Below are positions 1 through 7,565 of a stretch of 59,813 nucleotides of DNA, one piece after another. This stretch comes from Flavipsychrobacter sp. Lineage in GTDB: Bacteria; Bacteroidota; Bacteroidia; Chitinophagales; Chitinophagaceae. Numbering within the stretch: the stretch's first letter is position 1; every line of letters starts with the position of its first letter. The notes beneath the pieces are model-generated. The model made no database searches, was not told the DNA's origin, and worked only from the letters and a program-made list of their open reading frames with translations. A program made the translations under genes and the position numbers. The stretch lies in the NCBI GenBank assembly GCA_017849575.1, contig JAFIGV010000001.1, forward strand, positions 1-59,813. The letters run 5' to 3'.

Positions 1-314
1 CAACAACAAACGGCATCGAAGGATATTTTGGACACCTAAGAACCACCTTGATCTACACAGAGGTTTAAGCGCAGTGCACCGGATCAATTTCATAAAATGT
101 TACATCTATTTGTCCAATAGGAGGTGAGTTTTTTTAGCCATAAGGCTTACCAAAAAAATATGGCTAAATGAAAAATCACCCAGCCACTTTTTTCGTATAA
201 GCGCCAATCTTATTGCTGGCAGGTTGCTCTCCAGCAGAGCCCGCGTCCTCTTCAGATTGATGCAGCCATAGTACAACTAAATTCTAAAAAAGCCACCAAC
301 CATTTTTGACCACA
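1..314. other. Non-coding stretch at the left edge of the accessory region
   Basis: I see no convincing gene here. The stretch holds the imperfect inverted repeat at 123-180, listed separately, and the 3' flank of the minus-strand gene that stops at 315. A short minus-strand reading frame from about 282 down to 110 exists, but it starts with TTG and resembles no family I know. The left end of the presumed integrated element, with any integrase, is outside the window. Confidence 0.5.
123..180. repeat. Long imperfect inverted repeat
   Basis: Ten-base arms TTTAGCCATA (133-142) and TATGGCTAAA (159-168) are perfect reverse complements around a 16-base A-rich spacer. The pairing resumes outside them: GGTGA at 123-127 matches TCACC at 176-180, with T- and A-runs between. 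The whole unit could fold into a hairpin of about 20 paired bases. It could be a terminator, a transposon-derived miniature element or an operator. The sequence alone does not decide. Confidence 0.5.
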
Positions 315-1076
315 TTACCTCATTTTCTGATCTTGCCTTATCAGGCGTTCCACAGACCTGTCAAATCTCCGGTAATCGGTAGGGTTAGCTTTTATCGCTC
401 CTAAGGAGTACAAGAACTTTTCTCGATAGTGTTTATCTGTCTTACATAAGGTAGCTATATACTTTTCCAATACAGGATAGAGTAGCTGCTCGCTTGCAGC
501 GCAAAAGTCAAAAACGAGTTCCTTTAAATTGACCTGGTCATGGCTTCCGTTGCCAACCAGACTAATGCTTGTAGCTTCTGTTGTCAGGCTCATTTGACTT
601 ATGCGATAAAAAGAAGTAGCTGAATCCTTGTCTTCCTTTAATGCAGTTATAGACTTGAAGTTTAGTGTATGCGCACCCGCAATATTCCTAACCTCTAACA
701 ACTTGTGATTTGAAAGTGTCTTTCGTAATTCTGATAGTCCGGGGTATTTTACAATCCGGGCAATTTCTTCAATAGCTTGCTTCTGCAAGTAAACAGCGTT
801 TAGTACACCATACAGCCGCAGATACATTTCGCTTAATTCGCCGTGCTTTCGCCCTTTTGATAGTTGGTAAGTACAAAAATTGACAATAGCATACTCAGTA
901 TCTTCCAAAACGTCAATGCAGCCTCGCAGCCGTTTATAATCATCTATCCGCTCAAACTTACCTTTCTTTTGTATGTCGGCTTCTGTATAAGTTGGCTTTC
1001 TCGGCACACCATATTGCAGACACAGCAATAGACATTGAGCAAGCTTAATCTTGTTAGTTTCTGCATGAAATTCCAT
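315..1076 (-). CDS. Unrecognised protein with a HEPN-like RX5H motif
   Basis: I do not recognise this 253-residue protein. It is predicted to be largely helical and soluble, with no signal peptide or membrane segment. I chose the ATG at 1076; a longer frame to 1118 would need a TTG. Around residues 130-136 it has RNIAGAH, an R-x5-H motif in a helical setting. That fits the RX4-6H pattern of HEPN RNases, but the rest gives no clear match. It lies in the accessory region beside a tRNA remnant, so a mobile-element cargo or defence role is possible but is inference only. Palindromes at 1185-1242 sit just upstream and could be operators. Confidence 0.6.
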   Translation of the reverse strand: MEFHAETNKIKLAQCLLLCLQYGVPRKPTYTEADIQKKGKFERIDDYKRLRGCIDVLEDTEYAIVNFCTYQLSKGRKHGELSEMYLRLYGVLNAVYLQKQAIEEIARIVKYPGLSELRKTLSNHKLLEVRNIAGAHTLNFKSITALKEDKDSATSFYRISQMSLTTEATSISLVGNGSHDQVNLKELVFDFCAASEQLLYPVLEKYIATLCKTDKHYREKFLYSLGAIKANPTDYRRFDRSVERLIRQDQKMR

Positions 1077-1184
1077 CGAAGTGAAGGTAATAAACAGACG
1101 CAGAAAAAGCTCTTGCAAATGTGGCTGACTTAGCTATAAGTATCAAAGCAATCAGGTTATTTGTCACTCGATATTATTTTCAAC

Positions 1185-1198
1185 AGAACGGATGTTCT
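1185..1198. promoter_or_regulatory. Palindrome AGAAC-N4-GTTCT, site 1
   Basis: AGAAC at 1185-1189 and GTTCT at 1194-1198 form a perfect inverted repeat around a 4-base spacer. The GAAC-N4-GTTC core matches the layout of LexA/DinR boxes of Gram-positive bacteria. Any small dimeric repressor could bind such a site. It lies about 110 bases upstream of the minus-strand gene at 315-1076. Confidence 0.45.
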
Positions 1199-1225
1199 AT
1201 GGTAGATTCCTAAGGTCCACCATTT

Positions 1226-1242
1226 TGAAACGAACGTTCTAT
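1226..1242. promoter_or_regulatory. Degenerate palindrome, site 2
   Basis: This copy shares the 14-base string AACGAACGTTCTAT with site 3 at 1465-1482. Its left arm reads GAAAC instead of AGAAC, so it is an imperfect palindrome. Its presence between sites 1 and 3 argues that the motif was repeated for binding and did not arise once by chance. Confidence 0.4.
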
Positions 1243-1269
1243 TGAACGCTCAAATATCAGTAGCTAAGC

Positions 1270-1306
1270 GCCTGATTGCTCACAAGCGATCAGGTGTTTT
1301 TGTACA
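1270..1306 (+). terminator. Terminator-like hairpin without an obvious upstream gene
   Basis: CCTGATTGCT (1271-1280) pairs with AGCGATCAGG (1285-1294), with one T/G wobble and a CACA loop, and is followed by TGTTTTTGT. This is the form of a plus-strand intrinsic terminator. No plus-strand coding region precedes it, so it may end a small RNA or a decayed gene. Confidence 0.4.
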
Positions 1307-1464
1307 TCAAAAAATTAATTTCCGCGTAGAAGTAAACAACTGCACAAGCTGGTAAAAAAATTAGTGCGGTTATATGTGCGCGGTAGCCGGTCGTCAATGT
1401 GCTACACTACAGCATTTTTACAACGCAACAAAACATTCGTCCGATCTGATATTTCCTCTTGCAA

Positions 1465-1482
1465 ATAGAACGAACGTTCTAT
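1465..1482. promoter_or_regulatory. Palindrome ATAGAAC-N4-GTTCTAT, site 3
   Basis: This is the best of the three copies, with perfect 7-base arms (1465-1471 and 1476-1482) around GAAC. It lies in the gene-poor accessory stretch, about 200 bases upstream of the small cysteine-rich ORF. The binding protein is not identifiable here. Confidence 0.45.
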
Positions 1483-1683
1483 AAAACGAGGGCACACAAA
1501 TGCAGACTGGATGAACGAAACGTTATTTTACTTCCTACCTCGTCATCCATGACCAAGCTGCGATGAATAGAGATCACTGTCTGCACGTTCTGCTATCATG
1601 CACACCAGCGCTATGCAAAAAATCTGCCGTTCAGTTTTGCAAAGAAAGAAGCCGTGCAAATCTGTTCGTGTTGCAAACAGTAG

Positions 1684-1896
1684 ATGTGTATCACGTGCGC
1701 AGAACATTCAAAGAAGGAACTGGAAGGTAGCATTGTGGCGCAATACGGCTTTGAGATATGCCGCACTTGCATTGCCACCGTACGAAGATCAAATGGAATG
1801 AAGCCGCGTCTGGAGCAAGCGGTCCGTGAAGCGGTTGAGTATATAAAAGAACAAATGGAGATTCAGATTTACACTCTAACGCACGATAAGGTATGA
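1684..1896 (+). CDS. Possible small four-cysteine zinc-ribbon-like ORF
   Basis: This 70-residue frame begins MCITC and has cysteines at 2, 5, 26 and 29 (C-x2-C, 20 residues, C-x2-C), followed by a charged helix. I do not recognise a family. In the same frame directly upstream (1567-1680) is a second C-x2-C, 23 residues, C-x2-C unit with no usable start codon. It is separated from this ORF only by a TAG at 1681-1683. The two units look like a tandem pair whose first copy is cut off, so this may be the tail of a decayed gene. Overlapping frames compete, so confidence is low. Confidence 0.3.
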   Translation: MCITCAEHSKKELEGSIVAQYGFEICRTCIATVRRSNGMKPRLEQAVREAVEYIKEQMEIQIYTLTHDKV

Positions 1897-1943
1897 GCAC
1901 AGTCATTGAAATATTACCATTTTTTTCAAAAGATTAATAAAAA

Positions 1944-1990
1944 ACTGACTGTTAATCAGGGGGTCGTTGGTTCAAGTCCAACAGGGGGAG
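1944..1990 (+). pseudogene. 3' half of a tRNA-Asn(GTT) gene, probable attachment-site remnant
   Basis: The sequence runs from the 5' side of the anticodon stem (CTGA, 1945-1948) through the 7-base loop CTGTTAA with anticodon GTT (1951-1953). It continues through the stem partner TCAG, a variable loop, a perfect 5-bp T stem (1966-1970 with 1978-1982) around TTCAAGT, the acceptor 3' strand AGGGGGA (1983-1989) and discriminator G. The matching 5' acceptor strand, D arm and promoter are absent upstream, where unrelated AT-rich sequence begins. An intrinsic terminator follows. Integrases often recombine at the anticodon arm of tRNA genes and leave exactly this displaced 3' part. The terminator on the right suggests the chromosome is to the right and the element to the left. 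Confidence 0.75.
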
Positions 1991-2000
1991 CAAAACAGTA

Positions 2001-2037
2001 AAGGCTTTCAGCGGATTATACCCTGAAAGCCTTTTTT
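2001..2037 (+). terminator. Intrinsic terminator behind the tRNA-Asn remnant
   Basis: AAGGCTTTCAG (2001-2011) pairs perfectly with CTGAAAGCCTT (2023-2033) over an 11-base loop and runs into a T-tract. It would have ended the original tRNA-Asn transcript. It lies between that remnant and the convergent end of dnaE2 at 2081. Confidence 0.75.
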
Positions 2038-2080
2038 CATTTGCACAGAATTTTTAGGACTGCCTGCCACATAGCTCCGG

Positions 2081-5000
2081 TCATTTAAAATTTCTGCCTG
2101 AGGGAAATAATTCTGCCTGTACCACCTTTCTTGTCTGTGTCTTTTTGTTTTGAGGTGTTGGAAAAGCATCTCCGTCTTTTTCATCGGCGCGGGAAGGGGT
2201 TTGCAGGGCCGACGACTGTGCAGCGGTTTCGCTGAGTTCTGCCAGCAGAAGGGAAAGGTTATAACAATGGGTGGCCACCACATGGATCACATCTCCTTCT
2301 CTTTGCAGGCGGCCTTCTACCATCAGCAATCGCGAATAGAGTATTTCCTTACGGTACTTTTCAAACAGTTGCCGAAAGACTACTAGATTGGCCACTCCGG
2401 TTTCGTCTTCTATAGTAATAAAACACACACCGGCTGCAGTGCCCGGTCTTTGCCTTACCAACACAAGACCTGCCACCCGCAGCAGCTTGCCGGGCGTACC
2501 TTCGGGTAGCTCTTGTGCAGGCACCACACCATAGCTGCTTAATCTTTTCCGCACAAAACTAAGCGGATGTGCCTTTAGCGAAAGCGACATAGAAGCATAG
2601 TCCTGCACCACATGCTCGGGCATCGTCATCAGCGGCAGTGCCACCTGCTCGTGAACACTATCTGAGGGCTGGCCCTTAAAAATGCCTACGGGTGTATCAC
2701 TCAGGGCGGTAACTTCCCATTGTGCTTTACGCCGGTCTAAACCCATAGAGTTATAAGCATCGGCATCGGCAAGGCGCTCCATCGCATCGAGCGAGATGCC
2801 GGTATCTCTCAGGGCGTTTACATCCTTAAAAAAAAATCGTCTTGCTGCCAGCAGCAGGTTTATCTCGTCTTCTCTGAGGCCCTTTATCTGCCGGAAGCCA
2901 AGACGCAGATGATGGGAGCCGTCTTCCTGCGCTTCGAGTGTATTGTCCCAGCAGGAGTAGTTTACATCTACCGGCATTACCCGCACACCATGCTTTTGTG
3001 CATCGATCACTATTTGTGCAGGCTGATAAAAGCCCATGGGCATACTATTGAGCAGAGCGCATGCAAAAACATCGGGAAAATATTTTTTGATATAGGCTGA
3101 AACATATACCAGCAACGCAAAACTGGCCGCATGGCTTTCGGGGAAACCATAGCTGCCAAAGCCTTCGAGCTGCTTAAAAATGCGTCGTGCAAAATCATGG
3201 CTGTATCCGTTGGCCACCATGCCATTGATGAGCTTTTCTTCAAAGCGGCTTACCAGGCCTTTTAGCTTAAAGGTGGCCATACTTCTTCTCAACTCATCGG
3301 CTTCGGCGGGCGTAAAACCAGCGGCTACTATGGCTATTTTCATAGCCTGCTCCTGAAACAGTGGAACGCCGAGCGTGCGTTTCAGTATCGCTTCCAGTTC
3401 GGGCGAGGGATATTCTACTTTTTCTTTGCCCAGCCTTCTGCGCAGGTAGGGGTGCACCATATCGCCCTGTATAGGACCGGGGCGTACAATAGCCACTTCT
3501 ATCACCAGATCATAAAAGCACTGTGGCCGGAGCCTGGGGAGCATAGATTGTTGCGCTCGGCTTTCTATCTGAAATACACCAATGGTATCGGCATTGCTGA
3601 TCATTTCATACACTTTGGGATCGTCCTGAGGAATGGTGGCCAGAGTAAATTTTTTACCATAATGCCTTTCTATAAGACTAAAAGCTTTGCGAATGCAGGT
3701 GAGCATTCCCAGCGCCAGTACATCAATCTTTAAAAAACCAAGCGCATCAATATCGTCTTTGTTCCATTCAATACAGGTTCTGTAGGCCATTCTCGCATTA
3801 AGAATGGGGCATAGCTGTGTAAGCTTATCGTTGGTCAGCACAAAGCCTCCCGTATGCTGGCCCAGTTGGCGCGGGAAGCCCATATACGCTCTGGTGAGCT
3901 GCAGCACTTTAACAAGGTGCGGATCGGCCGGATTAAAACCCTGTGCCGATATTCTTTTTCCCTCAAACCACTCGTCGGTAAATTCCCATATTGAAGCAGA
4001 CAAACGATTAATGGCATCAACAGACATGCCCATGGCCTTTGCTACATCGCGCACGGCCCCCTTCTGATGCATCTGGGTTACCGTGGCTACAATACCTGCA
4101 CGTTCGCGGCCATATTTTTCATAGATATATTGTATCACTTCTTCGCGGCGCTCGTGTTCAAAATCCACGTCAATATCCGGAGGCTCATTGCGCGCAGAAG
4201 AAATGAAGCGTTCAAACAGCAGGTCAAACTTGGTAGGATCAACCGATGTAATACCCAAACAGAAGCAAACCGTGGAATTGGCCGCGGAACCACGACCCTG
4301 ACAGAGGATATTCTGCGTTCTTGCAAAGCGAACAATATCATACACCGTAAGGAAGTAAGGCGCATAGTCCATTTCTGCGATAAACTTCAGTTCGTGCCGG
4401 ATAGCCTGTGCAACTTTTTGGGGTATCGGCAGGCCATAAAAATCCTCGGCTCCCTTCCAGGCAAGGTGTGTTAGTTCTTCCTGCGGAGATCTTCCTGATG
4501 AAGTAATCTCTTTAGGATAAACATACTTAAGCTCATCGAGCGAAAACGTGCAGGCGGCTGCAATATCGAGCGTATGCTGCAGCGCCTCGGGGTAGGTGGC
4601 AAAAAGACGCTGCATTTCCCTTATGGGTTTAAGGTAGCGTTCGGCATTCTGATACAGCCTGTAGCCGGCAGTGTGGATGGTGCATTTTTCCCGGATGCAT
4701 GCCAGCACATCCTGCAGTTCGCGCCTGTCGGGGTGATGATAATGCACATCGTTGGTAGCTGCCAGAGGGATGTGCAAGGAGGCAGACAACTGCGCCAAAC
4801 GATAGATCATTTTACTATCGCCGGCCTGATAAGACCTTGTGACACCCAGATAAAGGCATGCTCCGAAAACCTTTTTATACTCTTTTGCATGCCCGGCAAA
4901 ACCGGTGGGCAACTCATATTGCGGGGTAAGCTTTTCCGGCGGCACCAGAATGCATTTACAACCTTTGATGTGCTCGTACACATCGGCACGATATAAATGG

Positions 5001-5311
5001 CAGGCCCCTTTCTCTGCTCTGAAATTACCGAGGGTGAGCAGGGCAGACAATTTGCCATACGCTGCCTTATCTGTAGGATATACAAGCAAGGAAGGGCCAT
5101 CGAGCAGATCTAAACGACAAGCGGGAATAAGCCGTATGCCCGCACCCTTGCAGGCTACATGTGCACGTACCAGGCCTGCCAGCGTATTGCGGTCGGTGAC
5201 GGCCATTTTTTCATAACCCAGCAAGGCTGCCTGCTCTGCAAACTCATGGGGATGCGAGCCGCCTCTTAAAAAACTGAAGTTGGTAGTGACCTGTAGCTCC
5301 ACATAGCTCAT
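2081..5311 (-). CDS. dnaE2: Error-prone DNA polymerase DnaE2 (ImuC)
   Basis: This is a C-family polymerase that performs translesion synthesis together with ImuA and ImuB. The 1076-residue protein has an N-terminal PHP domain (roughly 1-270), then palm and fingers, and a C-terminal OB fold near 935-1020. The catalytic aspartates are visible in PDIDVDF (about 381 and 383) and KIDVLALG (about 530). It is shorter than replicative DnaE, and its PHP metal site looks incomplete. I start it at the ATG at 5311, 15 bases after the imuB stop; an in-frame TTG at 5320 would add three residues. It is the last gene of imuA-imuB-dnaE2. The family is normally induced by DNA damage and raises mutation rates. 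Confidence 0.95.
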   Translation of the reverse strand: MSYVELQVTTNFSFLRGGSHPHEFAEQAALLGYEKMAVTDRNTLAGLVRAHVACKGAGIRLIPACRLDLLDGPSLLVYPTDKAAYGKLSALLTLGNFRAEKGACHLYRADVYEHIKGCKCILVPPEKLTPQYELPTGFAGHAKEYKKVFGACLYLGVTRSYQAGDSKMIYRLAQLSASLHIPLAATNDVHYHHPDRRELQDVLACIREKCTIHTAGYRLYQNAERYLKPIREMQRLFATYPEALQHTLDIAAACTFSLDELKYVYPKEITSSGRSPQEELTHLAWKGAEDFYGLPIPQKVAQAIRHELKFIAEMDYAPYFLTVYDIVRFARTQNILCQGRGSAANSTVCFCLGITSVDPTKFDLLFERFISSARNEPPDIDVDFEHERREEVIQYIYEKYGRERAGIVATVTQMHQKGAVRDVAKAMGMSVDAINRLSASIWEFTDEWFEGKRISAQGFNPADPHLVKVLQLTRAYMGFPRQLGQHTGGFVLTNDKLTQLCPILNARMAYRTCIEWNKDDIDALGFLKIDVLALGMLTCIRKAFSLIERHYGKKFTLATIPQDDPKVYEMISNADTIGVFQIESRAQQSMLPRLRPQCFYDLVIEVAIVRPGPIQGDMVHPYLRRRLGKEKVEYPSPELEAILKRTLGVPLFQEQAMKIAIVAAGFTPAEADELRRSMATFKLKGLVSRFEEKLINGMVANGYSHDFARRIFKQLEGFGSYGFPESHAASFALLVYVSAYIKKYFPDVFACALLNSMPMGFYQPAQIVIDAQKHGVRVMPVDVNYSCWDNTLEAQEDGSHHLRLGFRQIKGLREDEINLLLAARRFFFKDVNALRDTGISLDAMERLADADAYNSMGLDRRKAQWEVTALSDTPVGIFKGQPSDSVHEQVALPLMTMPEHVVQDYASMSLSLKAHPLSFVRKRLSSYGVVPAQELPEGTPGKLLRVAGLVLVRQRPGTAAGVCFITIEDETGVANLVVFRQLFEKYRKEILYSRLLMVEGRLQREGDVIHVVATHCYNLSLLLAELSETAAQSSALQTPSRADEKDGDAFPTPQNKKTQTRKVVQAELFPSGRNFK

Positions 5312-5326
5312 AACACACAAATTTTT

Positions 5327-6823
5327 TCAGGCAAAATATCCATGCAGATACCATTCAGGATGATGATCGTGATAATGTCCGGCACGGAAGAGCCAGTACC
5401 TGCATCCCTCTTCGTCTTCCACATAGTAGTAGTCGCGATAGAGGCCCTTCTCTATCCACCACTCCTGCTCTATACGCTCGGGCCCATCGGCGCGGGCTAT
5501 CCGATGCACCTTTTCCTGATAACGAAAAAGTATAGGAGGATAATCGGGTATGGCAACTGTCACCTCAATACGTTCGGGCTGCGGTAATAAGTGTAAAGGA
5601 CGTGGCCAGGCGTCGGGCCAGCGAGCCTGCGGCATTTCAAAAAAATCTTTGGCACGTTTTACCGAACGTTCAGGCCAGTAATGTTCATCGGGCAAATAAC
5701 GACAGATGGTATGGCCACCAATTTTTCCGGCAATACGATCCAGCAATTGTGCAATGGCTTCCTGACTGCTTTCATTATCGCCCCAAAAGTTTTCCTGAGT
5801 TACGCTAAGTGCTTCTACTACGGGTGCTTCCAGCAAGAAAAGTTCAAAGCCAAGGGCAGGCTCAAGCTGCGCAATTCTTATTTCAAATAATTTAAAAAGA
5901 TGACGTACACTTCTTGAAGGTCGGCCGGTGGCTATGGCTATTTGTTGCTGCTGCCCATCCACACGAAAGCATTTCAGCACGGCTGTTCTTACTCCCTTTT
6001 CCTCGGCCTTAAGCCTTGCTGTCAGCTCTTCCAGCAAAGCAGACAGTGCTATTTCTATTCCTTTGGCAGTAGCAATGGGCTCGGGGCAGGGCAGCCATTG
6101 CTGATAGGGCTGCTCAGGCAGAGCAGGCTCAAATACTTCCACCCTGTTCCCCAGTGCCTGATCCATACGCACAAGTATAGAATCGCCAAAGCGACGACGT
6201 AAAGCAGGCCGTTGCATCTTTATAAAATGCTCTATCCGGTACAGTCCCAGTTTTTCAAGCCGGCATACGGTATCGGCATCCAGCCTTAGTGCTGCCGCAG
6301 GCAAGGGCAGCAGTGCGGTAAGCTGCTCGCCCGGAGCCACTATACTCCGCACCTTATCATATCGTGCTATAGCCCAGGCGGCACCGATAGTATCGGCAAT
6401 AGCCAGGCGCACACGGTAGCCATGGCCCATAAGCTTAGCCTCAATATCCTGCAGATACAACAACTCTCCACCCCATAAATGAGTACAACCGCTGGCATCG
6501 AGCAGTAAGCCGTCGGGCAAATCTATACCGGCTAAAGGGGTATAACGGATGCACCACTCCGCCAGCTTGCGCAGTAAGTTTGGCGCCAGATCCGGGGGGG
6601 GGTCCAACACTTTTAATTCCGGAAAAATAGCGCGGGCATCGGCCACTGCCATACCCTGATGAATGCCTTGAATGGCGGCAAGCGGATTGACTGCTTTTAT
6701 GATCATTCTGCCCTTTTCGGGTGCGGCCAACACAAAAGGCAATGTCTTTAATTCAGGGTGCCTGATGGACATCCTGTCGGTAATGAGGTAAGGAAACCAT
6801 ATGGACACATACCGCCGCAACAT
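5327..6823 (-). CDS. imuB: ImuB, inactive Y-family polymerase-like mutasome subunit
   Basis: The 498-residue protein has the Y-family palm, fingers and little-finger order, but the metal-binding acidic residues are gone. The N-terminal strand reads SIWFPYLITDRMS where active enzymes have DMDAFFA. The SxDEA site is replaced by PDGLLLDASG. It is therefore expected to be a non-catalytic adaptor. A QENFWG motif in the C-terminal half is a plausible beta-clamp-binding peptide. The ATG at 6823 follows the imuA TGA by one base (TGATATG), so the two are probably translationally coupled. The longer frame to 6931 overlaps imuA and was not used. In characterised systems ImuB links DnaE2 to the clamp and to ImuA. 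Confidence 0.92.
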   Translation of the reverse strand: MLRRYVSIWFPYLITDRMSIRHPELKTLPFVLAAPEKGRMIIKAVNPLAAIQGIHQGMAVADARAIFPELKVLDPPPDLAPNLLRKLAEWCIRYTPLAGIDLPDGLLLDASGCTHLWGGELLYLQDIEAKLMGHGYRVRLAIADTIGAAWAIARYDKVRSIVAPGEQLTALLPLPAAALRLDADTVCRLEKLGLYRIEHFIKMQRPALRRRFGDSILVRMDQALGNRVEVFEPALPEQPYQQWLPCPEPIATAKGIEIALSALLEELTARLKAEEKGVRTAVLKCFRVDGQQQQIAIATGRPSRSVRHLFKLFEIRIAQLEPALGFELFLLEAPVVEALSVTQENFWGDNESSQEAIAQLLDRIAGKIGGHTICRYLPDEHYWPERSVKRAKDFFEMPQARWPDAWPRPLHLLPQPERIEVTVAIPDYPPILFRYQEKVHRIARADGPERIEQEWWIEKGLYRDYYYVEDEEGCRYWLFRAGHYHDHHPEWYLHGYFA

Positions 6824-6824
6824 A

Positions 6825-7565
6825 TCATCCGGCTTTGCGCTGAGTGAACGTATCGTTGACGAGCCGGTCGTTGGGAACAAGCTGGAAACGACTATCTCTC
6901 CACTCCATATCCCATGCGCCGGGGCGGCCATTTTTTACCTTCAGCAATTTTATCCGCCAGCGCGGAAATCCTACACCAGGCATATTATCCTGCCAGGCAC
7001 TCGGCAAGGGAGTAATTACCCAGCGTGTGGCGCAGGCAACAATATTAGGCGCGGAAACCAGGCGCCGGTGCAACAAACCCGTTACATGGCTTTGCTCTAC
7101 CGCCAGTTGCAATCTTCTTGACTCTTTAAATCCCAAATGAGTAATCTCTCCAACCACCGCCGATAGGGCTTCGCACTTTAGCGCCTCTTCTATGGTCCAG
7201 AGCACTTCCTGCGGCCGGGGGCAATTAATAAACACCACTCTGTCGGGAGCATTGCCAAAAGCACGCAGGGCGGGCGGAAATATATACTGCCGACTGCTTA
7301 CCCATAAGCATATGCCTTCATTACCCAATAAGTGATGAAGCAAACCGGCCAAAAAGCCATTAGTCGCTGTAGCCGCTTCGGGATTTTGGCTGATAAATTC
7401 GTGCGTAACTCCTGTTGGAAATCTTTGACCCGGAAAAGCATATTCAAATGCCGCCTGAAAACCCTGAAATGGGCGCGCAGCACGATGTACACCACCTTGC
7501 AAGGCAAGTACTTCACCTTGTAATTGCCTGATAATATCTATTCTGCTGGTACTTTGGGAGGCCAT
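6825..7565 (-). CDS. imuA: ImuA, RecA-like mutasome protein
   Basis: The 246-residue protein belongs to the ImuA/SulA-like group of RecA-fold proteins encoded ahead of imuB. The family is divergent, with a strand-rich core (for example GICLWVSSRQYIFPPALRAF) and no canonical Walker A motif. Identification rests on this similarity and on the order imuA-imuB-dnaE2. ImuA acts with ImuB and DnaE2 in damage-induced mutagenesis. Its ATG lies inside one arm of a perfect 10-base inverted repeat (7563-7595), which also encloses a -7-like box. Repression that is relieved by damage is therefore likely, but the repressor is unknown. Confidence 0.85.
   Translation of the reverse strand: MASQSTSRIDIIRQLQGEVLALQGGVHRAARPFQGFQAAFEYAFPGQRFPTGVTHEFISQNPEAATATNGFLAGLLHHLLGNEGICLWVSSRQYIFPPALRAFGNAPDRVVFINCPRPQEVLWTIEEALKCEALSAVVGEITHLGFKESRRLQLAVEQSHVTGLLHRRLVSAPNIVACATRWVITPLPSAWQDNMPGVGFPRWRIKLLKVKNGRPGAWDMEWRDSRFQLVPNDRLVNDTFTQRKAG

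Larger units (their letters stand above)
1077..1683. other. Gene-poor accessory intergenic region
   Basis: No convincing gene is visible. The stretch contains three related palindromic motifs (1185-1198, 1226-1242, 1465-1482) and a terminator-like hairpin at 1270-1306. A hairpin with a T-run but no plus-strand gene upstream leaves open a small RNA between about 1180 and 1305. A short cysteine-containing frame (1567-1683) precedes the small ORF at 1684 and is described there. Confidence 0.5.

Noticed and set aside
110-282. Short minus-strand frame across the left-edge inverted repeat
   Set aside because: TTG start, no homology I recognise, and it runs through a hairpin that better explains the sequence.
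1598-1801. 67-codon plus-strand frame starting MHTSAMQ
   Set aside because: It overlaps the better-looking cysteine-pattern frame, has no recognisable motif and has the basic, low-complexity look of a chance frame.
2081-5320. Longer dnaE2 start at the TTG at 5320
   Set aside because: The ATG at 5311 is three codons inside, fits the family N-terminus and leaves normal spacing to the imuB stop.
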